This document shows positions 7,656 to 16,309 of a DNA stretch of 64,000 nucleotides, piece by piece; the stretch's first letter is position 1, and every line of letters begins with the position of its first letter. The notes below the pieces were generated by a model, which saw nothing but the letters and a program-made list of their open reading frames with translations, did not search any database and had not been told where the DNA came from. The position numbers and the translations under genes were made by a program. The DNA is taken from positions 5,049,074 to 5,113,073 of the forward strand of contig NZ_CP041186.1 in the NCBI RefSeq assembly GCF_006517175.1, read 5' to 3'. Source of the stretch: Persicimonas caeni. GTDB lineage: Bacteria; Myxococcota_A; Bradymonadia; Bradymonadales; Bradymonadaceae.

Positions 7656-10600
7656 TCATTGCGGTAGTTTTTTGCGGGTGGCGTGGGCTTTTTCGTGGGC
7701 GCCGGCGGCTTCCCATTGGTGGGCGGCGGCCTCGTAGAGGCGTCGGGCGTGGTGGGGTTGGTTGGCGGTGGAGCAGAGGCGTGCGGCGGCGTCGAGACAG
7801 ATGGCGACGTCGGCGTCGACGAGTTGGGTGTCGTCGAGCTCTCGCTGTACGTGGTCGACGTGGGCGTCGAGCGCGGCCCACGCGCCGCGGTCGGCGAGGC
7901 AGGCGAGCTTCATGACGGCGACGTAGAGCAGCATCGTGCGGTTTTGGCGTTCCTCGTACAGCTCTTCGAGTCGGTCGAGGAGGGGGGCGGCCTCGTCGAA
8001 GTCGCCGGTTTGAATCGCGACGAGGGCGAGGTTGAGCCGGCCGATGAGCGTCTCGTGTTGGCGTTCGCTGTGCCCGTAGTCGAGCACACGGCGATAGAGC
8101 TCGGCGGCGTCGTCGAGGCGGCCTTGCAGGCGGACGACGTCGCCCAGCGAGACGAGCGCGCGGGCCACGGTCATCTGGTGGCCGAGCTGCTCGCCGCGGG
8201 CGATGGCGTCTTCGAGCAGCGTCTCGGCTTCGGCCAGGTTCCCGCGGTGTCGCTCGCAGCTTCCCAGCGCCCACAAGATATTGTCGAGTTTGAGCGTCCT
8301 GCCGATGGTGTCGGCAATGTCGCGGGCGCGGTACAGATGCTCGATCGCCTCGTCGGCGCGGCCCAGCCGGGCGAGCGCCTGGCCGGTGACCCCTTCGAGA
8401 TCCATCAACAGACGTCGCTCGCAGTCGTGCTCCTCGACGAGGTCGCTGCCCCGGGCGAGCAGGGGGAGGCAGGCGTCGAAGTCGTTCAAGAATAGATAGG
8501 TCTGCGCGAGGCGGTAGCAGCAGGTGGCGACCAGGCAGGGGTCGTCGAGCGCCTCGGCCTCCTCGAGCGCGGCTCGAGCGAAGGTCGTGGCCAGCTCGCG
8601 CTTGCCGAGCACGGCCTTGGTCAAGCCGCGGAGGGCCTGGTTTTCGGCGCTCGCGCGTCGGGCCAGCGAGGGCGATTCGATGCGGTCGATCGCCTCGCAG
8701 CGCAGGTCGAGGAGCGTGAGGCATCGGTCGAACTCGGCGGCGTTGCCGCAGCGCATGGCGCCCTCGTACAGCGGAGCGAGGGCGTCTCGGTAGGCCTGCG
8801 CGGCCAAGAGGTGGCGGCCGAGGCGCTCGGCGAGTTGGGGCTCGTCGGCGTAGCGCGCCTGGAGCATGGCGGCGCAAACGCGATTGTGCGCGACGCAGCG
8901 CGCGCCTTCCCTGGCGCGACGCACGAGCGTCTCTCGCAGCATGCCGTGCGTGAAGCGAACGCCGGTGTCGGTCTCCTCGAGCAGCCGCTGTTGCAGCAGC
9001 GACTGGACGACGCGCGTCGGGAACGAGAGGGACGCGAGGTTCAAGCAGGCGCTCCACTCGTTCTCGTCGACCTCCTGGCCCAGCACCGCGGCGAGTTCGA
9101 GGGCGTGGAGGTTCGGTTCGTCGTCGTCGAGGAGTTCGTCGAGGCGGCTCGACCAGACGTCGAAGATGCTGTTGGGCACCGGCGCCTGCTCGTCGTCGGC
9201 GAGCACGAAGCCTCGCTCGCCGACCTCGAGCACGCCGCGATCGACCCAGTCGCCCACGAGTTGGACGGCGAAGAGAGGGTTTCCGCCGGTGCGGTCGGCC
9301 ACTCGGCGGGCCAGCGGGGGGGCGAGGTAGAGCAGCTTTTCGATGAAGTCGGCCTGCTCGTGCGAGGTGAGCGGGCCGAGCTCGACGTGGGTGACGGCGT
9401 CGTCGAGGGCGAGGCGAGCGAGGCGCGCCTGGGTGCGCGTGTCGTCGGCGATCGCCTCGTCGCGCACGGTGCCGACGACGACGAGCGGCAGGTCGACGCA
9501 CACGTCGCTGTCGAGGCAGAAGCGAAGAAAGGCGAGGCTGTCGGCCGACCACTGCAGGTCGTCGAGCCAGACGATGACCGCGCGGCGGCGGGCGATGAGG
9601 CCGAGGACACTCGCCACGAGCGCGTAGCGTTGCTCGGGGCGGGCGAACTGGATCTTTCGCTGCCCCGCGTCGACGTCGGCCTCGGTCGCAGGCGAGAGGA
9701 TCTCGGCGAGCGCGTCGGGCTTGTAGGGGTCGTCGACGCCGCGCGCTCGGAACCAGTCGCGAAGCCGCTCGAGGACCTCGGCGCGGTCGAGGCCGGCGGT
9801 GCGAAAATGCCGGGCGAGCATCGTGCGAAGCCCCTCGCCGCCGCTGGTGTTGCGCCCGTGACGAGCCCGCAGGCAAATCGCCGCGCCTGTCTCTTGGGCG
9901 CGCTCGCACAGCCACTGCGCCAAAGAGCTCTTTCCCACCCCGGACGGCCCGCGAACGAGCGCCGCGCGCGGCTGTCGCGTCTGAAAGGTCTCGGCGAGGG
10001 TGCACCACAGCGCGTCGCGCTCGTCGTGGCGGCCGACCAGCGGGATATGGCGAAGCCCGTACAGGCCGAGGCCGGCTCCCAAGAGCTGCAATGAGGGGCG
10101 ATGGTCTTTGATCTGCTGCCAATCGCTCGCCAGCGGCGCCGGCGTCGGCTCGAGCAGCGGGGCCGCGTCCTGCGGTGGGCTCGACGCGGGCGGCTCGCCG
10201 ACTTCGGGGCTGGTGGCGTATAGCAGCTCGTCGGTGTCGGTCGAGTGGAGCAGGTTCTCGAGCGGCTGCAGCACAAGCGTGCTCGGCCGTGAGCCGACGT
10301 CGTAGCTGCCCTCGTAGTCCTGACGATCGTCGAGCGGGCTCATTTTGAGCAGGGGCCACGCGGCGTCGGCCGCGTTTTGGTAGCGCTCGAGCGGGTTTTT
10401 CTGGAGCAGCCGTCGCACCCAGGCCTCGAACTCCTCGGGGACCGCGATGCGCGGCTCGAGGCGCGGGACGGGGGCGCGCAGGTGCTTCTTGGCGACTTCG
10501 ACGATCGATCTGCCCCGGTAGGGCGGCTCGCCGCAGGTCAGGTAGTAGGCGAGGCATCCGATGGAGTAGAGATCGGTCCAGGGGCCGATGTCTCGCCAGT

Positions 10601-11219
10601 GGCCGCGAAACTGCTCGGGGGACATGAACGCCGGTGTGCCGCAGGCGGCGCGGGGGGCGCCGTCGAGGCCCTCGGCGACAAACGCCAGGCCGAAGTCGGT
10701 CAATTTGATGCCGGTCCAGTCAGCGTCGTCGCCCAGCGAGACGTCGCCTAACAAAATATTGGCCGGCTTGATGTCGCGATGGACGACGCCGCGAGCATGA
10801 GCGTGGGCGAGGGCGTCGAGGAGCGACAAGAGGATCGAGCGGATGGACACGAAGGGAAATTGGCGATCGATGTCTGCAAGCGAACCCTTCGGGCAGAGCT
10901 CCATCGCCAGGTAGGGGCTCCCGGCGCGGAGCGCGCCGTACGTCGCCTCCTCGACCTCGCGGGAGACCTCGCCATAGTCGAAGACCGTGATCAGCCCGGG
11001 GTGGCTCAGCCCGGCGACCGCGCGCGTCTCCTGGCGAAAATGGCGCCGGTAGTCGGGGAGCCGCGCGCGCCTTTCAGTGACGACCTTGATCGCCGCGGGT
11101 ACGCCTTGGGCGCGATGACGCGCACGCCAAACCTGCCCCATGGCCCCTTGACCGAGGAAGGCGAGCAGGTCGAAGGGGCCCAGTCGGGCGATCGCGGCGT
11201 CGGTGTCGGTAGCGGTCAA
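7656..11219 (-). CDS. STAND-type Ser/Thr protein kinase with ATPase and TPR tail, copy 3 of 3
   Basis: Same architecture as copies 1 and 2 but clearly more divergent: kinase (GQGAMGQV, AAIKVV, HRDIKPAN, LTDFGLAF, GTPAFMSPE), variable linker, ATPase with GPSGVGKS and VIVWLDDLQW, then a helical TPR-type tail. About 1187 residues from a TTG at 11219, the only start-like codon close upstream of the conserved IARLGPFDLL segment; a longer frame runs back to 11732 but overlaps the next gene antisense-free and is unlikely. No ribosome site is visible, so the start is uncertain. The gene lies 32 bases downstream of the DUF4261-like gene on the same strand and may be co-transcribed with it. All catalytic residues appear intact. 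Likely cytosolic regulator; target unknown. Confidence 0.9.
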   Translation of the reverse strand: MTATDTDAAIARLGPFDLLAFLGQGAMGQVWRARHRAQGVPAAIKVVTERRARLPDYRRHFRQETRAVAGLSHPGLITVFDYGEVSREVEEATYGALRAGSPYLAMELCPKGSLADIDRQFPFVSIRSILLSLLDALAHAHARGVVHRDIKPANILLGDVSLGDDADWTGIKLTDFGLAFVAEGLDGAPRAACGTPAFMSPEQFRGHWRDIGPWTDLYSIGCLAYYLTCGEPPYRGRSIVEVAKKHLRAPVPRLEPRIAVPEEFEAWVRRLLQKNPLERYQNAADAAWPLLKMSPLDDRQDYEGSYDVGSRPSTLVLQPLENLLHSTDTDELLYATSPEVGEPPASSPPQDAAPLLEPTPAPLASDWQQIKDHRPSLQLLGAGLGLYGLRHIPLVGRHDERDALWCTLAETFQTRQPRAALVRGPSGVGKSSLAQWLCERAQETGAAICLRARHGRNTSGGEGLRTMLARHFRTAGLDRAEVLERLRDWFRARGVDDPYKPDALAEILSPATEADVDAGQRKIQFARPEQRYALVASVLGLIARRRAVIVWLDDLQWSADSLAFLRFCLDSDVCVDLPLVVVGTVRDEAIADDTRTQARLARLALDDAVTHVELGPLTSHEQADFIEKLLYLAPPLARRVADRTGGNPLFAVQLVGDWVDRGVLEVGERGFVLADDEQAPVPNSIFDVWSSRLDELLDDDEPNLHALELAAVLGQEVDENEWSACLNLASLSFPTRVVQSLLQQRLLEETDTGVRFTHGMLRETLVRRAREGARCVAHNRVCAAMLQARYADEPQLAERLGRHLLAAQAYRDALAPLYEGAMRCGNAAEFDRCLTLLDLRCEAIDRIESPSLARRASAENQALRGLTKAVLGKRELATTFARAALEEAEALDDPCLVATCCYRLAQTYLFLNDFDACLPLLARGSDLVEEHDCERRLLMDLEGVTGQALARLGRADEAIEHLYRARDIADTIGRTLKLDNILWALGSCERHRGNLAEAETLLEDAIARGEQLGHQMTVARALVSLGDVVRLQGRLDDAAELYRRVLDYGHSERQHETLIGRLNLALVAIQTGDFDEAAPLLDRLEELYEERQNRTMLLYVAVMKLACLADRGAWAALDAHVDHVQRELDDTQLVDADVAICLDAAARLCSTANQPHHARRLYEAAAHQWEAAGAHEKAHATRKKLPQ

Positions 11220-11251
11220 GTCACTGCGGGTTAATGACGGAGTAAAGCTAT

Positions 11252-12040
11252 TTAACCAAAAGGAGCGATGGTCTGCACGCCAAATGTGCCAGAAAAAGGC
11301 ACTTGTTCGTCGCGCGGGCCCTCTTGGCCGTCGGCCAGCTTGTAGGTTTTGGGGCCGACCGACAGCTTCGAGCCGTCGGGGAAGGCCTTGTTTTGGGCGA
11401 TCATACCCGCGGCAATGTCCATGAGGCGGAAGTAGGCGGCGTTCATCCCCTCGTCGATGGGCGTCTCGAGTTCGGGCAGGCCGAAGGCGGTCAACCCGCG
11501 GGTGGCCATCCAACCCTCTTCGTGCCAGGCGTGCACGCACAGGTTGGCCAGGTTCTGGGTCTGGTCGAGGTCCATGGTGATGACCTTGATGAACCGCGGC
11601 GAGTGCAGCGTGACCACGCCGGGCATGAAGATGCCGGCGGCGCCCGCCTCGATCATCGTGCTGGCGATGCGCGCGAAGTGGCGGGCCGCGTCGGTGCCGC
11701 GCTTGGAGCCGCCCTTGACCACAAAGCGCCACGAGGCCTTGTGCTCCTTGAGCATGACCACCTCGGTGGGCGTGTAAGGCTCCTTGCTGGTGCCCGCGAG
11801 CGTGTGCAACTGCTCGAGCGGCTCCTCGACGACGAGCACGGCCTCGACGCCGTCTTCGAAGACGACGCGACCGCGGGCGAGGACGCCCTCTTCACCCTCG
11901 ACGGGCTCGACTTCGTAAGTCGCCTCCTCCTGCCAATGCACGGCGTGGGTTTCGGTGAGCACGTCGGTGTTCTCGAGCCCCCAACTGACCGGGGCGACGC
12001 CGACGAACGAATCTGGTGTGGCTTTGTCTGTATGTTGCAT
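11252..12040 (-). CDS. DUF4261-like hypothetical protein
   Basis: 262 residues from ATG at 12040; the open frame continues far upstream, but that part is a shadow of the lipoprotein gene. Soluble, no signal peptide. The C-terminal half (AGAAGIFMPGVVTLHSP, then NLCVHAWHEEGWMATRGLTA, FGLPELE and a final GDGQ-less strand region) resembles what I remember of DUF4261, a family of unknown function; this is from memory and unverified. Followed 32 bases later by kinase copy 3 on the same strand, so the two may form an operon. The lipoprotein upstream on the same strand is separated by a hairpin repeat that could stop transcription. Confidence 0.72.
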   Translation of the reverse strand: MQHTDKATPDSFVGVAPVSWGLENTDVLTETHAVHWQEEATYEVEPVEGEEGVLARGRVVFEDGVEAVLVVEEPLEQLHTLAGTSKEPYTPTEVVMLKEHKASWRFVVKGGSKRGTDAARHFARIASTMIEAGAAGIFMPGVVTLHSPRFIKVITMDLDQTQNLANLCVHAWHEEGWMATRGLTAFGLPELETPIDEGMNAAYFRLMDIAAGMIAQNKAFPDGSKLSVGPKTYKLADGQEGPRDEQVPFSGTFGVQTIAPFG

Positions 12041-12066
12041 GGTGTGAGTGGTGGCTATGGGGCGTG

Positions 12067-12140
12067 ATTCACCACGGAGAACACAGTGAGCACGGGGAAC
12101 TACTTTTTCTCTCCGTGGCCCCGTGTGCACCGTGGTGAAA
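12067..12140. repeat. intergenic hairpin repeat, family A copy 1
   Basis: The 74-base segment starts with ATTCACCACGG and ends with CCGTGGTGAAA, making an imperfect inverted repeat with a T-rich centre. A closer-paired relative is at 21176-21256. It lies between the stop of the lipoprotein gene and the start of the DUF4261-like gene, and could act as a transcript-processing or termination hairpin. Confidence 0.75.
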
Positions 12141-12147
12141 TCGCAGT

Positions 12148-12987
12148 TTAGGGGCGTTTGAACTTGCGAATGCGCAGTTGTTTTTCGAGTCGCTCGAGCA
12201 CCGTTTGGGCCGCGGTCGCGTCGGCCTCGGACGACCCGGCGAGTTGCTCGGGCGTCAAGCCTGCGAATAGCGCGGGGGTGACGGTCTTGTCGAGCAGGAT
12301 CATCTTGCTCTGCGACGGGTCTTCGAGGCGCAGCGGGGTGGCGCCGGTCGACGGGTCGATGGCCTCGAGGGGGACGACGTCGCGGGCGTCCGAGGACGAG
12401 GAGAAGGTCTGCCACTCGGCGTCGGCGCCGGTGCGGAAGCGTCCGCGCAAGAGGAGGCTCTTTCCGACGATGTCGGCGGTGTCGAGCGCGCTCAGGTTGC
12501 GCACGTCGTCGTCGGCCGGCGAGACGACCGCGTAGATTCGGCAGTAGTCGCCCAGCGGCGGGGCGATCTCGCCGACGATGCGCGCCTTGCCCTCGGCGAG
12601 CAGGTCTTCGACGAACGGCGTCCCCAGCCGCGTCGCCGAACTGGGCACGTGCGCCCAGGCCGTGCCGATGAATAGCTCTTCGAGGCTGCTCCCTTTGGAC
12701 GCCTGCTCGGGCTCGCACAGGTGCGCTTCGATGCCCGAGACGACCAGGTACGCCTCCTGAATCTCGATCTCGGCGCCTGCGTCGGTCGTCAGCGTGACCG
12801 GGCCGCCCGGCTCGAGGTCCTCGAGCTCGTGGATATAGCCGAAGCTCATCGAGGCGCGCGGCGGGCGCTCCTTGGCCTGGGCTTCGAGCCGGCGTTTGAG
12901 CTCGGCGTCTTTGTCCTCGGGCTGGCAGGCGGTGAGGGGGAGCGCTGCCAAGATGAGGATGAGTAGCTTTAAGGAGACGTGTTGCAT
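12148..12987 (-). CDS. hypothetical lipoprotein (279 aa)
   Basis: ATG at 12987 with AAGGAG about ten bases upstream. A short hydrophobic signal (LLILILAALPLTAC) ends in lipobox LTAC with the lipidated cysteine at residue 21, so it is exported and membrane-anchored. The mature part begins highly charged (EDKDAELKRRLEAQ) and continues as a mixed soluble domain that I do not recognise. It contains paired clauses on a carried value and its range, but no catalytic motif. Upstream is the divergent region carrying repeat family B; downstream is hairpin A. Confidence 0.85.
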   Translation of the reverse strand: MQHVSLKLLILILAALPLTACQPEDKDAELKRRLEAQAKERPPRASMSFGYIHELEDLEPGGPVTLTTDAGAEIEIQEAYLVVSGIEAHLCEPEQASKGSSLEELFIGTAWAHVPSSATRLGTPFVEDLLAEGKARIVGEIAPPLGDYCRIYAVVSPADDDVRNLSALDTADIVGKSLLLRGRFRTGADAEWQTFSSSSDARDVVPLEAIDPSTGATPLRLEDPSQSKMILLDKTVTPALFAGLTPEQLAGSSEADATAAQTVLERLEKQLRIRKFKRP

Positions 12988-13073
12988 GAGTTGATTCGAA
13001 GTTGTGGGTGTTGCTTTTCTTGGGGCGCCCCATCCGCCTCGCGCTGTAGCGAGTTGAGACGTGGCAGCTTTGT

Positions 13074-13232
13074 GGCGCCCCCCATCCGCCTCGCGCTGTA
13101 CTGCGCGCTCGGCACCTTCCCCCGGGGGGAAGGGTTGCCTTAGCTATTCTGGACTACGTTGCTCTTCGCAAGGGCATCCCTTCCCCCCGGGGGAAGGTGC
13201 CCGTAGCGAAGCGAAGGGCGGATGGGGGCGCC
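13074..13232. repeat. long inverted repeat, family B copy 1
   Basis: About 159 bases bounded by GGCGCCCCCCATCCGCC and its near-complement GGATGGGGGCGCC. Inside are two further palindromes of the form CTTCCCC...GGGGAAG. A truncated left end occurs at 13022-13049. Two more full copies lie at 27450-27613 and 28811-28973. This copy is in the divergent region upstream of the 12987 lipoprotein and the 13356 small ORF. No ORF inside looks real; it resembles a MITE or REP-type element. Confidence 0.85.
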
Positions 13233-13355
13233 GCCAAGCCGCCACGTTCAATTCTGAAGTTGAAACCTACACGATTTCTCCCCATCTTATAACAGGGGCG
13301 CAAACGGTGCGCTTCCCGGGACATTCACCATCCCATCGGGGCCAGGCGATCGGCG

Positions 13356-13571
13356 ATGGAACATATCGAAGCCTTATTGCAAAGCGCGAGTTATTTCGGA
13401 GTGATCAAGAAGTTGATGGCGATGTCGCCCACCGACATCGCCGTGCTCTTCCTCGTCTCCAAGCCCGCCTTCATCCTGACGGCGGGCGTGGCGGTGTTGA
13501 CCTCCCGGAAAAAAGACGGCCCGCCGCAGTTGTCCGAAGAGGGCGGAGCGGCTGGACTTTTGCCGGATTGA
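13356..13571 (+). CDS. small membrane protein (71 aa), hypothetical
   Basis: Begins MEHIEALLQSASYF and has one hydrophobic stretch (IAVLFLVSKPAFILTAGVAVL) followed by basic residues, so it would be a single-pass membrane protein. There is no strong ribosome site. It ends 11 bases before the GTG of the next gene, which supports co-translation with that membrane-anchored protein. Family unknown; it could be a spurious ORF, but the spacing and hydrophobic profile favour a gene. Confidence 0.5.
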   Translation: MEHIEALLQSASYFGVIKKLMAMSPTDIAVLFLVSKPAFILTAGVAVLTSRKKDGPPQLSEEGGAAGLLPD

Positions 13572-13582
13572 GGTAATCTGAA

Positions 13583-14227
13583 GTGTCTGAATTGGAAAAT
13601 AGCGGTAAGAGCAAACTCGGCTACCTCATCGTCGCCGTGTCGGTCATCGTCGGCATCGCCGCCGTCGGCGCGGTGGGCTATCTCTCCGGCGCCGGCTGGT
13701 TCGGCTATCGCCAGATCATGTACGGCAACGCGCAGGTCTACCTGCTCAATATGGGCGACGAACCGCTCGAGGTGACCGTCGAGGAGCGCGAGAGCGTCGA
13801 AGTGCCCCCGGAGGACGCCCGCGCGGTCGACGTGGTCGGCGGGGAGTCGCAACTGGTGGTGCGCAACGCAGCCGGCGAGGTCGTCGAGCGCCACACGGTC
13901 TTCGTCGACAACTCCCACGCCCTGCTCAAGCTCACCAAGGACGGCTGCCTGGTCGCCTCGGATGTCGGCGCCTTCTACGGGCGCGGCGGCGAGGGCCTCG
14001 AGTTCGTCGAGATGATCGAAGAAGAGCAGCAGCTCTACGTCCCCGGCACCACCAACGTCATCTGGCCGCGCCAGACCTTCCCGCGCAAATTCGCCCGCGA
14101 GGGCGGCGACGCCATCTGGCTCGAACTCGTCGGCTGCTCGCTGCTCGAGCAGGAGGAGTTCTTGCGCGCGTATTTGGATGTGCGGTTGGGGAATCGGCTC
14201 AAAAAGGCCAAGGGAGCGAAAGAGTGA
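13583..14227 (+). CDS. membrane-anchored hypothetical protein (214 aa)
   Basis: Starts at GTG 13583 with GAGG upstream, just after the 71-aa ORF. One transmembrane segment at about 12-36 (YLIVAVSVIVGIAAVGAVGYL), then an extracytoplasmic beta-rich domain containing VYLLNMGDEPLEVTVEE and VEVPPEDARAVDVVGGESQL. Strand-forming segments about nominal values such as these suggest a carrier or binding domain, but I recognise no family. C-terminus is basic (GNRLKKAKGAKE) and runs into a low-complexity palindrome. It converges on the DinG-family helicase. Confidence 0.78.
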   Translation: MSELENSGKSKLGYLIVAVSVIVGIAAVGAVGYLSGAGWFGYRQIMYGNAQVYLLNMGDEPLEVTVEERESVEVPPEDARAVDVVGGESQLVVRNAAGEVVERHTVFVDNSHALLKLTKDGCLVASDVGAFYGRGGEGLEFVEMIEEEQQLYVPGTTNVIWPRQTFPRKFAREGGDAIWLELVGCSLLEQEEFLRAYLDVRLGNRLKKAKGAKE

Positions 14228-14350
14228 AAGAGTGAAAAAGTAAAAGAGTAAAAAAGTGAGTTCACTCCTTAGCTTCTTCACTCCTTAGCTTTTTCGCTCA
14301 TCCACTTTCGCTCATCCACTTTCGCTCATTCGCTTTTGGCTCTTTCGCTC
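14214..14350. repeat. mirror-like low-complexity palindrome between convergent genes
   Basis: A purine-rich left part built of GAGTGAAA-type units is followed by a pyrimidine-rich right part (TTCACTCC, CTTTTTCGCTC, CCACTTTCGCTC twice), around the centre GTGAGTTCAC. The halves can pair, so transcripts from either side could fold and terminate. It covers the end of the 214-aa gene and the last codons and stop of the helicase gene. Confidence 0.6.
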
Positions 14351-16299
14351 GCCTTACTCATCCACCACCCCTTCACCTGTGGGGCCGTCCACGCGATCGG
14401 CGCGGGCGGAAGCGAATTCAAAAAGTAGCTGCCGTAGCTCTTGTTGGCGATGCGTGAGTCCAGAATCGCCACGATGCCGGTGTCGGTGCGCGAGCGAATC
14501 AGGCGGCCGAAGCCCTGCTTGAGCGTCAGCGCGGCCGAGGGCATCGACAGGTCGCGGAAGGAGTTGCCGCCGCGGGCCTCGATGTCGTCGAGGCGAGCGC
14601 GGGTGAGCGGGTCGGAGGGGTTGGCGAAGGGGAGCTTGTCGATGATGACCAGGCTCAACGCCTCGCCCTCGACGTCGACGCCCTCCCAGAACGAGCTCGT
14701 GGCGAAGAGCACCGAGTGGGTGTCCTTGCGAAACTTGTCCAACAGCTCGGATTTGGGCGCGTCGCCCTGCTTGAGGATGGGGTAGTCGAGCTTGTACTCG
14801 AGCAGCTCGTGCACCGCGTTCATGTTCGAGTAGCTCGTAAAGAGCACGAACGCGCGGCCCTCGGTCACGTTGGTCAGGTACTCGACGATCAGCGCGACGT
14901 TGTCGGCGAAGTCGTCGGAGTTCGGCGCCGGGAGCTTTTTGGGGATATACAGCGCGCACTGCTCGCCGTAGTCGAAGACCGGCTCCAAGATGAGCTCGTC
15001 GACCTCGTACTCCTTTTTGTCGGGGACGGTCATCCCCATGCGCTTTTTGAAGAAGTCGAAGTGGCCGCCGGTGGTCAGCGTCGCCGAGGTGAACACGAGG
15101 GTGTCGTGGGTGTTCAAAAGCTTGTGGCGCAGCAAAAACGCGAGGTTGATGGGCGAGGCCTGCAAGAAGACGCCGCTGTCTCGTTTTTCGACGAGGTAGG
15201 CGTAGCGGCTCTTCTCCATGGCCAAGATCATCTGGACGTCGAGCTTGATCTCGAGGCAGCGTTCGGCCAGGCGTTTGCCGCCTTCGCCCAGGTCCGAGAG
15301 CGCCGACACGGCGTTGTGCAGATCGCTCAGCGCGTCGCGCAGCTCGAGGTGGGCCTCCGAGATCTTTTCGGACTGCGAGCCGTCGAGGACTTCTTCGAGG
15401 GCGTAGCGCCCGTCGTAGAGCCCGAAGCTCACGTGGGTGAAGAAGTCGGTGTAGACCGTCGATAACTCGCGTAGCGCCTCGTCGACGTCGACGTCGTCGA
15501 TGTCCTCGCCGTCGAGGGTGCGGCGGATGTCGCCGATCAGGTCTTTGAAGCGCCAGTTCGAGACCTGCATGCCGAAATACGAGGTGGCCACGTTCTCGAG
15601 ATGGTGGGCCTCGTCGAAGACGACCGCGTCGTACTCGGGCAAGATCTCGCCGAAGCCGACGTCGCGCAGGGCGAGGTCGGCGAAGAAGAGGTGGTGATTG
15701 ACGACAATGATGTCGGCGTGCTGGGCGCGCTCACGCGCCTCGAAGATGAAGCACTCTTCGTAGAACGGGCATTTCTGGCCCAGGCAGCCCTCCGAGCCGA
15801 CCGACAGGTCGCTCCAGGCGGCGTAGTCGTCGGGAAGTCCCTCGATCTCGGCGCGGTCGCCGGTGGTCGTCTTGTTGGCCCACTGCATGATCTTGGGCCA
15901 GTGCTTGGCGTCCTCGCGGTTTCGAAACCGCGGGCGGTCGCGCATCTCCTTGAAGCGCTGCAGGCACAGGTAATTTCGCCGCCCCTTGAGCTGGACCATC
16001 TTGAAGGGACGGTGCCAGTGCTTTTGCAAAAAGGGCAGGTCCTTGTTGAAGAGCTGGCCCTGCAGGGCCTTGGTGCCGGTGGAGACGACGACGCGCTTGC
16101 CCGACAACAGCGACGGGACCAGATAAGCGAGCGTCTTGCCGGTGCCCGTGGCGGCCTCGACGATCAGCGGGCGGCGCTTGTCGAGGGCGCGCTGGATGGC
16201 GCTGGCCATCTCGACCTGCTGCTCGCGGTACTCGTAGTTGGCGTGGACCTCGCTGAGGAGTCCGCCCTTGCCCAGAATGTCGTCGATAGATTGTGTCAC
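14326..16299 (-). CDS. DinG/XPD-family ATP-dependent DNA helicase
   Basis: 657 residues from GTG at 16299, 10 bases after the preceding gene. Walker A is EAATGTGKT (K55), DEAH at 229-232, and four cysteines (C112, C172, C177, C183) are placed to hold the 4Fe-4S cluster of this superfamily 2 group. The later motifs include LVFTSATLTTGG, FWEGVDVEGE and QGFGRLIRSRTDTG. Known role: 5'-to-3' unwinding of structured or damaged DNA. Length is between E. coli YoaA and DinG, so I do not assign a symbol. The C-terminal ASERAKSE lies inside a low-complexity palindrome, so the tail probably arose from repeat sequence. Last gene of the operon starting at 19095. Confidence 0.95.
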   Translation of the reverse strand: MTQSIDDILGKGGLLSEVHANYEYREQQVEMASAIQRALDKRRPLIVEAATGTGKTLAYLVPSLLSGKRVVVSTGTKALQGQLFNKDLPFLQKHWHRPFKMVQLKGRRNYLCLQRFKEMRDRPRFRNREDAKHWPKIMQWANKTTTGDRAEIEGLPDDYAAWSDLSVGSEGCLGQKCPFYEECFIFEARERAQHADIIVVNHHLFFADLALRDVGFGEILPEYDAVVFDEAHHLENVATSYFGMQVSNWRFKDLIGDIRRTLDGEDIDDVDVDEALRELSTVYTDFFTHVSFGLYDGRYALEEVLDGSQSEKISEAHLELRDALSDLHNAVSALSDLGEGGKRLAERCLEIKLDVQMILAMEKSRYAYLVEKRDSGVFLQASPINLAFLLRHKLLNTHDTLVFTSATLTTGGHFDFFKKRMGMTVPDKKEYEVDELILEPVFDYGEQCALYIPKKLPAPNSDDFADNVALIVEYLTNVTEGRAFVLFTSYSNMNAVHELLEYKLDYPILKQGDAPKSELLDKFRKDTHSVLFATSSFWEGVDVEGEALSLVIIDKLPFANPSDPLTRARLDDIEARGGNSFRDLSMPSAALTLKQGFGRLIRSRTDTGIVAILDSRIANKSYGSYFLNSLPPAPIAWTAPQVKGWWMSKASERAKSE

Positions 16300-16309
16300 G
16301 CTGAACTAT

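Noticed and set aside
11252-13033. 593-codon frame that seems to fuse the DUF4261-like protein to upstream sequence
   Set aside because: The upstream part is an out-of-frame shadow of the lipoprotein gene and crosses a hairpin repeat. The ATG at 12040 is a natural start.
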